DNA of 64,000 nucleotides from Edaphochlamys debaryana (lineage: Eukaryota; Chlorophyta; Chlorophyceae; Chlamydomonadales): contig JAEHOE010000041.1 of the NCBI GenBank assembly GCA_016858145.1, positions 434,001 through 498,000 of the forward strand, read 5' to 3'. The notes below the pieces were generated by a model, which did no database searches, was not told the origin of the DNA, and saw only the letters and a program-made list of their open reading frames with translations. The position numbers and the translations under genes are program-made. Shown here piece by piece: positions 1-13,500 of this stretch (position 1 is its first letter; every line of letters starts with the position of its first letter).

Positions 1-3000
1 GCGACGGAGCCCGCTGGAGGCGGCCGGGTTGTGGCGTTTGGGCACGAAGCCATGATTTCTGGTGCGAAGAGGGACAATCGTTGAAAGTTGGGCGGCAAGG
101 CCCAAGCCCGCTGGCTGCTCGGTTTGGGCCACCCTTGTGGCACCAACTCGGCCTCTGCCACCGTCTCACAACTGCTCCCACGCACGTCCACCCGTAGGCT
201 GCTGCAGCGCTGGGGACAGCTATGACAAGCTTTCGGTTAACGCCTTCCGCTGGGCTTCCAACCGCACCAAGACCGTCCGCATTGCCGGCACGGCCGACTA
301 CATGGCCGTACCTCTGGCCAACATCCGCAAGGTCCGTACGGAGATTTGCGTCTCTGGATCTCTGGATCATGGATCTAAATCCTCCATGCATCCTTGCCTG
401 GCCCCTGGCCAACATCGGCACGGTCTGGAGCACACACATGAACTGAGCACCGGCAGACACGACAGGAGTATCCAGACTATCCACACCTGCCAGGAGCCCA
501 TCGCTCCTCACCCCGCGCGCTCAGGCCACCGCCAAGACCCGGCACCTCATGCGCCCCCCACCTTCCCCCTCCCCCCCCTCCCCCACAGGCCCTGCGCGCC
601 CTCGCGGGCGGCCCTAGCAACGTCACCACCACGGCCATGACCCTCGACCAGTTCACTGCGGGAGCCTCTGCCAACGTGGACGTGCTGTGGGTCGACACGT
701 ACGCCGAGTACACTGCCGTACACGTATCCGCGATCCTGACCTGGCTCAAGGCCAGGCCCAACCGCGGCATCATCGTGTCAGGTGAGGGGGTGCGGCCTCA
801 CGAAACAGCGATGACCCCCGTTCCCATGTGTGCTGCACAGCGCTACTGAGTTCCGACTTGGCCCCATGACCCCCCCGCGCCAATGCCCCTTCCCCTCCTT
901 CCCCCTCTCAGGCCACGCCTGGTGGTGGTCGTACACCCACCCCAACGCCAACGTGTTTACCGACCTCCCCGCCAACGCCCTGCTCTGGCCGCTGGGGCTG
1001 GCGGTGTCAACGTTCGCGCCCTGGGGCGCACAGGACGCGCCCACGTCGCCACCCTCGGCCTGGCTATGGCACAACGCAGCCTATTCCCTGGTGAGGCCTG
1101 GGACGGGCAGGGCCGCTGCGTAAATACGCTTCCAAGTTGTACGATCTGGTTTGAGGGGACGCCTGATGCAAGCGGTGACCCTCTGGCTTTCCGTTGGTCC
1201 CCCCCTCCTCAGCCCCGCATCCGCGCCGCCAAGGAGAACGCCAGCACGCCCCTGCCCGGCAACTGGGTGTACGCCGCAGGTGAGCAAGTGACACCTGCGC
1301 CACGGCCTCCTTCCGTCTTGCACTGTGCCTCGGAGGAGGGACTTGGATGGGCCCTTGAGCTCATGGGCGCTAAACCCTTCAATACCACCCTTTCCCGCAT
1401 GTAGCCAATGCGGGCATTAACGTCCTCACCACCGTCCTGCCATCCCGCGGCAATCCCCGCGCCGCCGCTGCCGTTGCGGCCATGGACGACGCCCGGGCCA
1501 CCACCGGGCCTGTCGCGGGACCCGACAGCCCCCTCGACGTCAAGTCCTCCCACCCCGCCGAGTTCCTTGATGTGAGCAGCGAACGACACGGTCCCCGCCT
1601 ACCTGCTCGCAGCCCTTAACACGCACTTGCATGCTCGCAGCCCTAGCACAAGGCACACCTCCCCACCAGAGACCCCCTCATCCTGACCCCCGGTCACACC
1701 GCTCGCAATCCGTTGACCCCTTCAGGTTGCCATGGACGCCTGGGCTGTCCGCATCCGGGACCTGACGAACCTCAAGCCCTCCCGCTCCGCCGCCGCCTAC
1801 CCCGGACTGCCCACGCCGGATGCCGTTGCGCGTACCACCACCCTCACCTTCTCCACACGCAATCTGGTGACCCCGCCCAACTCCCAGATGCCGGATGTCG
1901 ACACCCCCACTTGGAGGTCCACGGGCCTGTACGCGCCCCCTGGAAAGCTCATCACGGTTACTGTGGCCACCCGCGTGGTGCTCGGCAAGGGCTTGCGCGT
2001 CCAGGTGGGGCGTCTGGCCCAACACGGGCTTTGTTGCTGTTGTTAGACACGTTTGAAAGGATATGACACGGCAGCCGCATGGTTTGCTCGGGCGGGCTTT
2101 CCTGCAATGATCATGCGTCCTTATGGCGGCGGTTGGCTATAGCCCTGCAGCCCCGCCAGCCCAAGGCCCCGCTAACCGCTCCCGCCGCCTCCTCCCTCCC
2201 CCTTCAGATTGGCGCCCACACCGACGACCTCTCCGGCAAGCCCCAGTGGGCGCGCGTGCCCGTGGTCGTCAGCAGCTGGCCCCTGGACAACGCCACCCTC
2301 ACCATCGGCAGCCCCATGGGCGGACTCATCTTCTTCACCCTGCCGCGGGACTGCGACCTCGGCTTGGCCACCGTGACCGTGTCGGGGGCCGTGCAGGCGC
2401 CGCGCTACGAGCTGGGCAAGACCAACGCGGTGAGTCGCTCGCCACGTGAAGATCACTGCTTGAGAGTAATAAGCCGTAATAAGCCTAGAAGAGGGAGGCG
2501 TGGCGCCTAGCTGTGATGTGCGCAAGACCAACGCGGTGAGACCAACGGCAACCGCCGTCCGCGTCCTGCACGCCCTGCTGCAGCCCGGGCCTTACTGAGA
2601 GGGTCACGGCTGCCCATGTCATAGCTTCCTCTGATCAATGCGGCAGCCCTGCCGCATCGGCTAACGTTGAATCTCTCGTTCCCGCCCTGCCGCCAGACCG
2701 CCTGGAGGAGCACAATCCGGAGCTACCCCGCGCCCTGGGCCGAGCTGGACAGCGGCAAGCTGACCATCATGCTGCCCTCCTCGGTGAGGGGGCGGGAGGT
2801 GGAGGGGATTCAGGGGCACTCAGAGGGTAGAACGCGAAGAGGGTGATGGCTGAGGTTTAAAGGGATTGGACAGCGGCGCTGAGGACCATACATCCTCGTC
2901 GATGGCAAGGGCAACGAGGCCCTTACGACGCTCGCGCTCCCCCGGCTCCCGCCCCGCACAGGCCATTCGCCAGCTGTCCGACCCTGCCCCAGTCCTGAGG

Positions 3001-4696
3001 CACTGGAACAAGGTGCGCGGCCGGGGTGACCTCCAGGGCAGCCCCCCGGCTCGGTCACCTGCTTTGTTCGGCCAGCGTTGAGCAGGACAGCCGCGCTTGA
3101 TCCCGGTGTCGCCGTGCCTCATGCAACACCTCTCTCCCTACACCCTACCACAACTTGCCTCCCGCCCTCCCCCCTCCCGCCCCCCTCCCTTTCCCCCTCC
3201 CTCCCCCACAGGTGATGGACGCCATGGCTGTGCTTGGCAACATCCCCACCCAGCGCTACCGGGCCGAGCGCTTCCTGCTGGATGCTGACATCAGCGTCGG
3301 CTGGATGCACGCGGGCTACCCCATCATGGCCTACGATCTGCCGGACGTGCACAACGAGCTGCTCAACCTGACGTACCTGCAGGTGACTAAGGGTAACGGC
3401 TATGACTCATCTCATCTTGCCGTACTGCGGGTTGACGTCAGATGGCAGGGTTGAGCGAGCGAGGACGCCGGGTGGGATTGCAGGGCCACCTCACCATCGT
3501 CCTTCACATGGCACGGCATGCCCTGCTCTGCACGCCACTTTGCGCAGTACGTTAATCTGGCGCCGAGCTCACCCCCGTGCTTGTTGCCCGTTACTAACCT
3601 GTGAACAGTACTCTGGCGCGTGGGGCCCCTACCACGAGATTGGTCATCAGCACCAGTGGGCGGACGCGCAGTTCTCGGGCACCGGGGAGTCCTCCAACAA
3701 CGTCTTCGTCATGTATGTCATGGTGAGTCAGGAGGCTGCCGTACAGCTGCCGTACAGCCGTACAGCCTTGTGCGGCATGGGACCCTGCCGAGTTGTTCTT
3801 AACAGGCCGCGGCAAGCAAGGGCTGGCGGGCTAGTACTCTACATGCCTTTCGGTGGGCGCGTATCCAGCCATCCCAAAGGTTCGCTGTCCGATTCATTTG
3901 GCCCCACAGAACGTCACCGGGGTCCCGCGCGCGCGCCTGGATACGGGCACGCCCGAGAGCCGCAAGCCCACACGGGACGAGTACTTCGCCAATGGCGCCA
4001 ACTGGTGAGCATAGTGGTTAGGGTTTAGGGCTTGGGGTGTAGTAAGGCAGTAAGGCGTTCCGTGAGACGGGTCTGGTGCGGGGGTCAAGGGTCCGCGGCA
4101 GAGCTGACGTCCTTTGGTTGGAAGCCGGGTACGTGCCGTGTTGCCTGCGAGCAAGGCTTCTACGATGGAGAATAGCTCGTCCCACCTGCCCGTCTTGCCG
4201 TACGTGCTGACACATCTCCGCTGTGACGCGCCATGACTCATCCTCAGGGAGAGGGACTGGGGCGTCTTTGCAGCGCTCGACACTTACCTCCTCCTGGCCG
4301 AGGGCTTTGGCTGGCGGTTCTATCGAGACGTGTCGGCCGTCTACACGTCCCTGCCCAACCGCATTTGGGTGAGCACGGAAACCGGGAGCGGTGGAGGAAG
4401 CATGGTCTGTACGAGGGTCGAGGGTTAGAGCAGGACCCTTGCTTCGTTCTGGCTCTTCGCTCGGCCACACCACGACGGCCGAACGCCTTCTTCTCGAACC
4501 CCTCTCCCTCCATCCCTTACCGCAGGACGAGGGCGAGCGCGTCCAGTTCTTCGTCCGGACCACCTGCAGCGTCTCGAAGCGCAACCTGGTTCCGTTCTTT
4601 GCCAAGTGGAACTTCCCGCTCACCCAGGCGACTCGAGATGCTTGCGGGAAGCTCCCGGCCTGGGCGCAGGACCCCATGCCCAGGCTGGTGCCTTAA
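1..4696 (+). CDS. M60/TCAF-like secreted metallopeptidase, copy A (5' part outside window)
   Basis: C-terminal two thirds of a zinc metallopeptidase of the M60 (TCAF/FAM115-like) family. Exons read from splice sites and from the two paralogues downstream: 1-61, 198-331, 589-781, 912-1090, 1213-1279, 1405-1571, 1726-2004, 2208-2429, 2697-2783, 2962-3012, 3212-3382, 3609-3722, 3910-4004, 4248-4368, 4526-4696. The exon at 3609 encodes HEIGHQHQ (HEIGH at 3633-3647), followed 13 residues later by a Glu (codon 3687-3689), matching the M60 HEXXH-x(8-28)-E signature. The preceding exon contains the family block ERFLLDADISVGWMHAGYPI. The window starts inside the second N-terminal module (GGGRVVAFGHEAM). 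M60 enzymes hydrolyse peptide bonds in glycoproteins such as mucins; a wall or matrix glycoprotein substrate here is inference. Ends in a TAA; no disruption seen in the visible part. Confidence 0.85.
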
Positions 4697-7592
4697 GAGC
4701 TGCTGAAAAGACAGCAGCGGAGCCTCTTTGTTATGACCAGTTACCAGAGGGACAAAGCAGTATGTAATGAGAGAGGCAAGGTCTTGGAATTGTTGCTGAT
4801 GCTACAGGACCCTTTCATTGCCTTGGCACTCAGTTCCAACCGCACGCCATTCAACATGCCGATTAGCGCCCTTCACATCCGAGGTCTTTGATGTCGGCAC
4901 AGCCCTTGATTGATTGCTTCCCTGTGATCTGTGGACAGGGGATCTGATATTGTTGCACTCTGAGAACTGAGAGACATTCTGGACATTATTTACTTGATTG
5001 GAAGCCCCGCTTCATTTGCTAGGGGGTGGATCAAGTGAGCTCAGGCACATGGTGCTCACCCATGTGATGTGGGGTTCCTCTAAGTCTGGCCAGTCCTTAC
5101 ATCTTGCTCTGACTTAAGTCTAGCGCGCACTGGGCCAGATATGACGCAGCTGAACCGCTCTGCTGTCGCAATGGGCCCTTCCGCCTGACCCCTCCTTCCT
5201 TCTAGCCTTGTTGAGGCTGGCCTAAAGTTTGTTGATGCTGCCCCTAACATTGATCCTGTGAGTTGCGGGGCAACTGACATTTGTGTGGACCAGGCAGCAG
5301 GCTTCAGTTGCTATTAGTTTAGCACGCCTGGGCGACAGCATTCGCGGGTCTGTTGTGCGTGTTTGCGTTGAGTGTAAATAGTGAGGCAGGTGCGGGGCCG
5401 GGGAGGGCCCAGATAGAATGGGACAGATAGAGTTTACAGGCAGCCACAGACCGGGGTAGGCAGGTGCACGGGCGGCTCGTTTCGTGGCAGCAGAATCCCT
5501 GCTGCAGCCGCCGCCACAAGTTTTGAGGAAGCAAGCAACTGGGGGCAACCGCGGGCACATTCGTCTGGGCACTGAGAACTCAAGCATTCGCCCACTCCCA
5601 GGCGGTCTGGATACCGCTTTAAGGGCTGCAGCCTTGCCGTAAGCCGCAGGGCGTAAGCGGGCCTCAGCCGGCGCCCCGCCCCTGGGCACGGGTCTGACGC
5701 CTGGTGTGGTAATAGCTAGGGGGGGGGGGGCGGGGGGGTAAGGGCCTGAGCGGCTTCCGTCGTGAAATGTGCCGAATGTGCCGATGCGCCGATGAGAAGT
5801 AATTTACGGTGTATGTCACAGGGGTGTCAGCGGCGAGCTCCCACGAAGCTGGTATGAAGATCTGACCCTTGTTTTTACTGAGGGAATGATGCGTGAAGGC
5901 ACTGTGCAAGGTGCGAGGGACGTGCAGCGCGCTCTGCGCGAAGCTCTGGGGATACGGAGGGGCAGCCGGGGCGCGCCCACGGCGGGCAGGGTGTCCAAAA
6001 CGATAGCCCGTCAAGGAATGTAAGCATGGCACCAGCTTCAAGCGGAAGTTCCGCTAGCCCTCCCAGCTGCTCAAAACCCATACAATCCAACAGTTCAGCT
6101 GCCGTACAGGGCATGCCGTACAAGGGGTCTGGGGGGAGGGTTGGGGTCCAGAACCTCGCTCTAGCACCCCCTGCTGGTGTAGACCGGCTCCAACGGCCCT
6201 TATATATATCACAAGGGTGCTGGGTACCGCTTTTGAGCTCCAGAGTCGAACGCCAGCACGGAGAACTGGGTGGGGTCGATTTCGCTGGCGGAGGTGGGTC
6301 TGGGTACGTGTCACCAACCGACGCTCAAACATACCGTTGCCCTGACTGCCCAACCTGTTTTGGGGGCCTTTATGCTATCAGAATGCTCTTAAGACACTCC
6401 CGGCGTGTATCGGTGAAGGTCGGCGGCACCCCAAATCGTGGGCACGCCGATCTTCGCCTTCCTCGAGAGAGCTACACACCCCCAGCCGACGGTCCCATAT
6501 ACCTTATTGTATATATATGAGGCCCAGATACTTCCTCCAGGCCTCTGGGGGGCCTCGGCCGCGCGACATGCAAGTCCATGTGGCGACGGTGTGCACAAAC
6601 CATTGCTACCCGCGCCCGTATCTGTACATCTAGGTTACAGACCGAGGATACAGTATATGTGCCACCCGGGACAAGTTGGACGTCCGTTGGAGCTCCGAAG
6701 TGCGCCCGGGCTGCAGCAGGGGCGGCGGGTTGATGGACGCGGCGGGGCGAAACACATTTTCAAGCCCGCGAAATTATGTTGCAATTATTCCTTTGTCAAC
6801 TTATCTGAGCTGCATATTGCTAGATAGCAACATGGCGCCCGGTCCGGGCTTGAGCGGTGCCGTTTGACCGAAGTAGTACACACGCACAAGCGCACAAGCA
6901 ACCGCCCCGCACGACCTGCACTGCTGTTGTCGCAAAGCTCGCTACAGTGTCGCGTCTACTTCCGTGGAAGCGCAGCGGAGTGTGTCTCGGACATGTACCC
7001 AAGCGATGGTCGCCATAACGCGCTGTTTGCGCAAAGCTCCGCCCCAACATGATCGCGGACATGTAGAGCTCTAACGACACTGCTTGCTTGGGTAGTTGTA
7101 ACACTTTGGCGCAGGCTTGTCAGTCGGCATGCGGCATGTGTATCGGGCCCGGAGCCATCCTCCAACCCCTGGCCCCCGAAGCTGGGAGTGAGCGCACGAT
7201 GCCGTGACACACATTCTCTCCCTACCAACAAAAAGGGGGGGCAAGCCCCGACTGTCGCGCAGCTCAGTGGTTCGCAGTGGTTTCAGTCCCAAAACTTGAC
7301 AGCTGTGGCTCGAATAAAATGAAGCACACCAAGCGAGCCACCAGCGGCGGGTGTGGAGGGGTGCGGTGGTGCGCACGCAAACGAAGGCAAGTGAGGTTCA
7401 CAGGCAGGCACGCACAAGCTGGGCCCAGCAGGGGCCCAACGCCCAGCAGGCAAGCCCGTGCGCCTTGTCGAAGAGCCCGTGCGAAGAAGAGTTAACTGCG
7501 CCGATGGGGGTATGCTCATAACCTTGCAGCGGGTGCAGGGTAAAACTAACGACTGTTAGCGGCCTGCTCGGGAACGCTTCGCCGTTGGGTCG
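4697..7592. other. Intergenic region between M60 copies A and B
   Basis: About 2.9 kb without a convincing gene. Open frames here lack splice-consistent continuations or recognisable domains. It contains a less GC-rich 3' flank of copy A (4740-5060), a poly-G tract near 5709-5732, and short TATA-like runs (6201-6213, 6507-6520) that are far from any start. The last 100 bases before 7593 should hold the copy B promoter, but I see no clear TATA box there. Confidence 0.6.
4763..4767 (+). terminator. TGTAA polyadenylation signal of M60 copy A
   Basis: TGTAA, the usual polyadenylation signal of chlorophycean algae, lies 67 bases after the stop codon of the first M60 gene. A second TGTAA follows copy C at 25471-25475, 430 bases after its stop. 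I found none close behind copy B. Confidence 0.5.
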
Positions 7593-10500
7593 ATGCGTGC
7601 GTGCAACCGGAGACGATTCCCAAGAATGGCTGGGTTACTTGCGCTATGCTTTGTCTCATACTTCTCAGTTTCCAGGGCAGCTTCCTTCACCAACGCCTTT
7701 AAGCCGACGGTCACCAAGCTGCTTGCGGGCGTGAGCGGCGCAGCTTACGGTCGTAGCTACTTTATGTCTACCTACAACATGTGGTCATCAGACGTGTTCC
7801 CAGTCGCTTTGGGCGGTGCGGGGATTCAAGATGCCGAGCCCGTCGCCATCGCTGCGGCGCCCGCGGCAGGGGGCCGGGTCTTCGCTATCGGTCACGAAAG
7901 TGCTGTGCAGGGTAAGATGCCGGACTCGGCGGTGACCTTCATCGGCGAAACGGCACGAACCCACCCGCATTGCTCGCATGACTCCGGGCTTTCGATGCCC
8001 CCCGCCATCCCCACCACGCGACTTCCCGCCTCCCTCACGCAGAGTGCTGCACCACGGGCGATAAGCTCGATCGACTCTTACTCAACGCTTGGCGCTGGCT
8101 CGCTCAGAATAGGACCAGCCTGCGTGTCGGCGCCATCACCGCGGGCTACGATGGTGCCATGGCGCGCCTCAAGACGGTAAGACCCTTGGCCGCGCTACAG
8201 CTCTGACGTTTTGGACTATTTGCTTTAAGCAACAAGTGCTGATGTACTTCGGCTCTGCTCTTCAGGCGCTGCCCGGAATTACCGTCACCACCACGGTCAT
8301 GGACATGGACGCCTTCGCCGCCGGCGGGAGCAACAGCATCGATGTCTTTCTCATCGATTCGTACTTTGAGAGTTACAAGGCGACCCACGCATCAGCCGTG
8401 AAAGCGTGGCTGAGATTGTCCAAGAAGGGACTACTCGTGACCGGTGCGTGGGGGGGCAGCGCGGGAGCCCTCGCTCTCTCCCTGCCCTGCTCGGCTGGTT
8501 GCATTCCGGCGACCGAGGGCTCACATGCACATTCACTCCAGACTCAACCCACTGTCTCTTGGTCCCCTCGCCCATCCCACGCCCGCATTCGTGGTGGTCC
8601 TGCACCCTCACCCACTGTAACGGCCCTTACTTGCTCTACTGGCCCTTTACACCCCCCATCCCACCTCACTCGCCTCCCCTCTCCATGCTTCCACCCCCCT
8701 CGCTCGCGCCAGGCCATGCATGGTCTTGGGGCTTCTCCCATGAAAACGCCAACCTCTACACCGATCTCGCAATCAACAAGGTGCGTGCGCCCTCCCTGTA
8801 TACCCGCCCTGTACGTACCTGGTGCGTGGGGCCTTGCGCCAGTCGTTCGTGCGTCGTCCCCACCTCGCCCTCACGGCGCCCACCCGACTGTACGCCTGCG
8901 CCACGAACCCCTGTCGCACCAGGCGGGGCTTCGGTCACCCACGGCTCGCCTGCCCTCACGTCTCTCCGCTCACGCGCGCCCCCCACCTGGCCCCCCACCA
9001 GGCGGCGCGCATCCTCGGCTCCCCAACGGCCAGTCGCAAACCCCTGCCTTTGATGCCTTCAACCCCCCTCAGGTGCTGTGGCCCCTGGGCTTCTCGCTCT
9101 CGGTGCGGTACACGTACGGTTTCCTGGATGCGCCCGCCTGGGTCCCCGACTCGTGGCCCTACTACAATGCTTTCTTTGCCGTGGTGAGCGCTGGGGGCTG
9201 GGGTGTGCGGGCGGGTGCCGTGTGCGCGCCGAGACCCCGCAGTTTCCTGGGCGCAGGCACAGCCCCAAGCTTGCTGCAGCTGTTGCCGGAGGCAGCGTGG
9301 TCCATGTCGTGTCCGACCCACATCGTGCCCGCTCTTCTATCTATCCGTACCTCCCCCTAGACCCGCATGAAGGAGCAGCTCGCCACTGGGATAACGCTGC
9401 CCGAGGATGCGCGGACTCCAGGTGCGTGTGCCCCGCACTGCTCACAAGTACCGTAAAGGACAAGCGACGGCGGCCCGCGCGTGATGAAGGCAAAGGCGGG
9501 TTCGCTAGTACATGCTTCCGCGCCCCCCACCCTGCACGCCCGCCCCCAGCCTGGGGCGCATGTGTGGCGGCCCGCGTTCATGTCAAAGCCTTCCATCCTG
9601 CCACCTCAGTCGTCAGTTGCCTCCCCCGCCCGCCCCGCGCCCCCACCCTTGAAACCAACCACGCCCGCCCGAAGCCTGGAGTGCACTCAGCTCGTTCATG
9701 GCCACCCTGCCGCCCCGCACCGACACCGCCTCCTACGTGGAGCTTGCTTCAGTCTACGTGGCCCTGACGCCGCTGCGTGGCGTCACGGCACTGGCGGGAT
9801 TTGACTTTGCTCAACTCGTCACCCTCGACTGGACCAAGCTGAACCCGCCTCCGGCTGACGTCCAGGCCTATGTTACCAACCTGCTCCAGCTCCTGAGCAA
9901 CGTGACTGGCCCCTACGCTCGTCACCCGTTTGCCTCGACGCTTGCGATTTTCGCACCCAAGGGCTTTCCGGTCGTGCTGAGCAAGGATGAGGGCGCGGGC
10001 TCGGCCGTTGTGGCGGCAATGGAGCCCCCGGGCGGCGGCCGAGTGGTGGCGTTTGGGCACGAGGGCATGATTGCAGGTGCGTAGAGGGGCGATCGTTGAG
10101 ATTGGGCGGCAGGGCCCAAGCCCGCTGGCTGCTCGGTTTGGGCCACCCTTGTGGCACTAACTCGGCCTCTGCCACCGTCTCACAACTTCTCCCACGTCCA
10201 CCCGTAGGCTGCTGCAGCGCTGGGGACAGCTATGACAAGCTAACGGTCAACGCCTTCCGCTGGGTCTCCAACCGGACCAAGACCGTCCGCATTGCCGGCA
10301 CGGCCGACTACATGGCCGCACCTCTGGCCAACATCCGTACGGTACGGAGCATACACAACACCTCAGAGCCTGCTGCCGGCCCCTTACTTGGCTTGCCCCA
10401 CCCATGCGCTCGCTCGCCTGGTACCTAGATAGCCTCGCGGCCTTCTTGTCACCACACGATGGCCCGAACCCTCAAGCGCTCACCACATTCCCCCTTTCTC

Positions 10501-13500
10501 CCCCGAACACAGGCCCTGCGCGCCCTCGCGGGCGGCCCCATCAACGTCACCACCACGGCCACGACTCTCGACCAGTTCACTGCGGGAGCCTCTGCCAATG
10601 TGGACGTGCTGTGGGTCGACACGTACGCCGAGTACACTGCCGTACACGTATCCGCGATCCTGACCTGGCTCAAGGCCAGGCCCAACCGCGGCATCATCGT
10701 GTCAGGTGAGGGGGGGCGGCCCCAAGCATACAGCGATGGGCGCCCTCAATCCCCTCATATTCCTGCGCATGGCTGACCCCCCGCCGTGCATGTCCCCTCG
10801 CCAATCCCCCTCCTCTCCCTGCCCCTCGGCCCCTCGCAGGCCAAGCCTGGTCTTGGTCTTACAGCCACCCCCACGCCAACGTCTTCACCGACCTGCCCGC
10901 CAATGCTCTGCTCTGGCCGCTTGGGCTGGCGGTTTCAACGTTCGCGCCTTGGGGCGCACAGGACGCGCCCACGTCGCCACCCTCAGCCTGGCTATGGCAC
11001 AACGCCGCCTATTCCCTGGTGAGGCCGGCTGCCGGCAGGGCCGCTGCGTTAACACGCTTTCAAGTTGTGAGATATAGTGTGCGCGCGGGGACGCCTGGTG
11101 CAAGCGGTGATCCTCTGGCTTTCCGTTGGCGGCTCCCTCTGCAGCCCCGCATCCGCGCCGCCAAGGAGAACGCCAGCACGCCCCTGCCCGGCAAGTGGGT
11201 GTACGCCGCAGGTGAGTGAGCGGGCGCCTGGGCTACGGCCTCCTTCCGTCGTAGGCTACCGGTACGCACCATGGACAGGCGGGGCGAGCCCCGAAAGCCT
11301 AACCCCCCAAACCCTAAACTCCTCCTTTCCCGCAGCCAATGCGGGCATCAAGCTACTCACAGCCGTTCTGCCGGTCCGCGGCACTCCCGGCATTGCCGCT
11401 GCCGTTGCGGCCATGGACACTGCCCGGGCCACCACCGGGCCTGTTGCGGGCCCCAACAGCCCCCTCGACCTCTCGTCCACCCCTCCCGCCGAGCTCCTCA
11501 ATGTGGGTTGCGCTGGATCGGGCCCCGCCTCCCTCGTGCCTTCCCTCACAGGCATGCCCACATCGCCAACAACCCTCCCTTTGCCTTGCACACCGTACAT
11601 CTCACGTACGGCCCCCGATCTCAACCCTCTCACAGGTAGCCATGGACGCCTGGGCTGTCCGAACTCGGGACCTCACCACTCTGAACCCCAACGGAGGCTC
11701 TCGTTCCGCCGCCGCCTACCCCGGACTGCCCAGGTCCGGCGCCGCTGCGCGCACCACCACCCTCACCTTCTCCACACGCAACCTGGTGACGCCGCCCAAC
11801 TCCCAGATGCCGGATGTCGACACCCCCACGTGGCGCTCCACGGGACTGTACGCGCAGCCCGGCAGGCTGGTCTGGATCAGCGTGGCCACCCCTGCGGTGC
11901 TCGGCAAGGGCCTGCGCGTACGTCCAGGTGAGGCGTCTAGCTCAGCTGACTAGTTAGTCATTTGATAATATTGTTAATCGCACAAGGGCATCGGCTGTGA
12001 GGTCCCATACAGGAAGGCAGCTCGCCCTAGTTGGGCAACACGGGCCCGGGTGCGGGCAGCGAAGCCCATGTCGGTTGGTGGGCCAGACACGGTTGCACAC
12101 CCTTGCCTTGTACTTCTGTCCTAAGCCACCACCTTGCCTGTATTGACCTGTCCTACCCTGGCCCCTTGCGCCACGGCCACCCGAGTGCTCGACATGTCGT
12201 GCTCGACAAGCGACATGCTCTTTTGAAAAGCCTTACACATGATCAAAGCCTTAGTACTTACCCCCGCCTCCTCCTCCCCTCCCTCCCAGATTGGCGCCCA
12301 CACCGATGACCTGACCGAAAAGCCCCAGTGGAAGCGCGTGCCCGTGGTCGTCAGCAGCTGGCCCCTGGTCAATGCCACCCTCACCATCGGCAGCCCCATG
12401 GGCGGACTCATCTTCTTCACTCTGCCGCGAGACTGTGACCTCGGCTTGGCCCGCGTGACCGTGTGGGGGGCCGTGCAGGCGCCGCGCTACGAGCTGGGCA
12501 AAACCAACGCGGTGGGTCCTTGTATGAGTCTCCGCATCCTGATGGCAGGATCACTACTGCCGGAGAGTCCTGGCTCCGCCCCGATCTTTGGGCTGTCATT
12601 TGCCTAGCGGCGGGTGAAGCGGAGGCATTCCACAAGGGACCGCGGCACGGGCCGTTGCGACGGAAACGGCCCCAGCGGCAGTGGGGAAGGCGGATGGTCC
12701 GAAGTCGGTGAATGGGTTCGTGCCAAACCGTCGCGAGGTGCCCTACCGTCGCGCCGGGGTCGGCAAGCGCCGCGCACATAGCTGGGCTTCCGCATATCAT
12801 ACAGGGTAGTACAAGCAACACATCTAGTCTCAGCTAAGCTTCCAGGCTGTCCACGGTCGCGAGGCCAATCGCCTTCCACCTTCCACATCGCGGCTTGGTA
12901 GTCTAGGACTATGACTTCGCTCGCCGTATCAATGCCTCCAATTCGTCTCAAACATTGCTGATGTGCTGCGGACGATGCACCAACCCATCCGCAATCCCGC
13001 CGTCCGCCTCGCTGGCTGTCTATGGTGGCCGTGTACTCTCCAAGAACTGGGGTCAAACAACAGGCCAGGTTAGGTGTAGTTCGCAACGCTCTTTGCCCTT
13101 TCCGACTATCTCGGCCCCTCATGTCCCAACAGACACTGTGGAGCGACACGATCCGGCACTACCCCGCGCCCTGGGCCGAGCTGGACAGCGGCAAGCTGAC
13201 CATCATGCTGCCCTCCTCGGTGAGGGGACTGGATGGGGAAGGGTCCGAGTGGCGTCAAGGGGCCGAGGTATCGTTACATGGGGCGTCAAGCCTCGTCGCC
13301 TCGGAGCTCTTTCACCTCTTGCACCCGCCCCCCACAGGCCATCCGCCAGCTGTCCGACCCTGCACCGGTCCTGAGGCACTGGAACAAGGTGCGCGGCTGG
13401 GGTATGGTAGTCTTCAGGGCAGCCTCGCGGTATTACCGTAGCACAACCTCGCTCCTCCGTCCCGCCCCTCCCCTCCCTCCCCCCCCTCCCCCCCAGGTGA

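Noticed and set aside
5222..6123. Several minus-strand frames of 60-155 codons between M60 copies A and B
   Set aside because: No conserved motifs, no consistent splicing and codon use like random GC-rich DNA.
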